A DNA stretch of 5,218 nt from Actinomycetes bacterium (GTDB lineage: Bacteria > Actinomycetota > Actinomycetes > Streptosporangiales > Streptosporangiaceae): the NCBI GenBank assembly GCA_023425615.1, contig JAFACJ010000163.1:1-5218 (forward strand), read 5' to 3'. The notes below the pieces were generated by a model, which was not told where the DNA came from, did not search any database, and saw only the letters and a list, made by a program, of their open reading frames with translations. This document shows, one piece after another, positions 4,840 to 5,218 of the stretch (position 1 is its first letter; every line of letters begins with the position of its first letter). Made by a program: the position numbers and the translations under genes.

Positions 4840-5211
4840 TCACTCCTCGCCGCTCTGGCAGTAGGTGAGCTGGTCGACGTAGGACGTGGACCCGACGCGG
4901 ATCTCAGCGACGATCCCCTGCGGGTCGGCGCCGTAGTTGACCGAGCGACCCTGTGACAGGAGGGCGCCCGCCAGCTCGCTCGGTGAGATCGTCGCGCGGG
5001 GGCCATCGAACATGCTCGGGTACTCCGACGGGCCGGCGTAGAGGAACTCGTCGGGGTAGGCGTCGTCGAGCGCCGAGAAGGGATCGCCCACCTCCACCGG
5101 CGCCGCCGCGACCTGCTCCAGCCACAGGCCGCTCGCCCTCACGAGGAACGCCTGGGCGACGCCACCGTCGAGGACGACCCCCACCGATCCCGTGCGGTCG
5201 AGGACGGCCAT
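4840..5211 (-). CDS. Unrecognised protein, possibly continuing beyond the right edge
   Basis: From the ATG at 5211 the frame gives 123 residues, but it is open to the window edge (the two codons before it read Ser-Cys), so the true start may lie outside and this may be only the C-terminal part. No family is recognised. Visible features: a beta-rich start (GSVGVVLDGGVAQAFLVRA), an acidic aromatic middle (DDAYPDEFLYAG, residues 49-60), a YGADPQGIVAEIRVGS stretch (93-108) and a single Cys at 118 near the C-terminus. No signal peptide or membrane segment is visible. Codons are G/C-ended as in the hydrolase and epimerase. It lies 74 bp upstream of the epimerase on the same strand; the epimerase seems to have its own promoter, so coupling is uncertain. 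Confidence 0.6.
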   Translation of the reverse strand: MAVLDRTGSVGVVLDGGVAQAFLVRASGLWLEQVAAAPVEVGDPFSALDDAYPDEFLYAGPSEYPSMFDGPRATISPSELAGALLSQGRSVNYGADPQGIVAEIRVGSTSYVDQLTYCQSGEE

Positions 5212-5218
5212 GCACGAC

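Noticed and set aside
3659..4864. Long plus-strand open frame opposite the epimerase (about 400 codons)
   Set aside because: Its translation is Arg/Pro/Val-rich low-complexity text typical of the antisense of a high-GC gene; the minus strand carries clear SDR motifs.
1..5218. tRNA, rRNA, CRISPR array or riboswitch
   Set aside because: No cloverleaf-like sequence, conserved rRNA segment, regularly spaced repeat array or recognisable aptamer was seen on either strand.

Overview
The window is high-GC DNA with strongly G/C-ended codons in its flanking genes. The gene types and the promoter-like boxes (TAGGGT, and a leaderless-type TATCCT) suggest an actinobacterium, perhaps a Micrococcales genus such as Cellulomonas. 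The genus is a guess from style, not a database result.

Layout, left to right. Bases 1-184 hold a terminator-like hairpin at the edge and a pair of 15-bp direct repeats, then a plus-strand alpha/beta hydrolase with an Asp-type nucleophile elbow (185-1021). After a terminator-like stretch comes the first 35 codons of an ABC-transporter ATPase (1225-1328). Its reading stops abruptly where a 47-bp fragment of another gene begins (1328-1374). That fragment is a near-perfect direct copy of residues 60-75 of the epimerase gene found intact at the right of the window. The middle (about 1375-3730) looks different in codon use and holds two plus-strand genes 34 bp apart: a secreted 460-residue protein ending in a NucA/NucB-type DNase domain (1577-2959) and a leaderless-peptide 202-residue protein of unknown function (2994-3602). 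The right side holds, on the minus strand, an NAD-dependent epimerase/dehydratase-like SDR (3767-4765) and an unrecognised gene (4840 to the right edge).

The nuclease followed by a small cytosolic partner resembles, in order and logic, the nucA-nin (comI-comJ) nuclease/inhibitor pair of Bacillus. I propose that the second gene is an immunity or inhibitor protein for the DNase. This is inference from gene order and protein shape only.

The pair sits between a broken ABC gene with an epimerase scar on the left and an intact epimerase on the right. Direct repeats on both sides of a compositionally distinct cargo fit an insertion that duplicated part of the epimerase locus (for example Campbell-type integration) followed by decay of the left copy. 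A chimeric assembly is the main alternative. No transposase, integrase, tRNA, rRNA or CRISPR array was seen.
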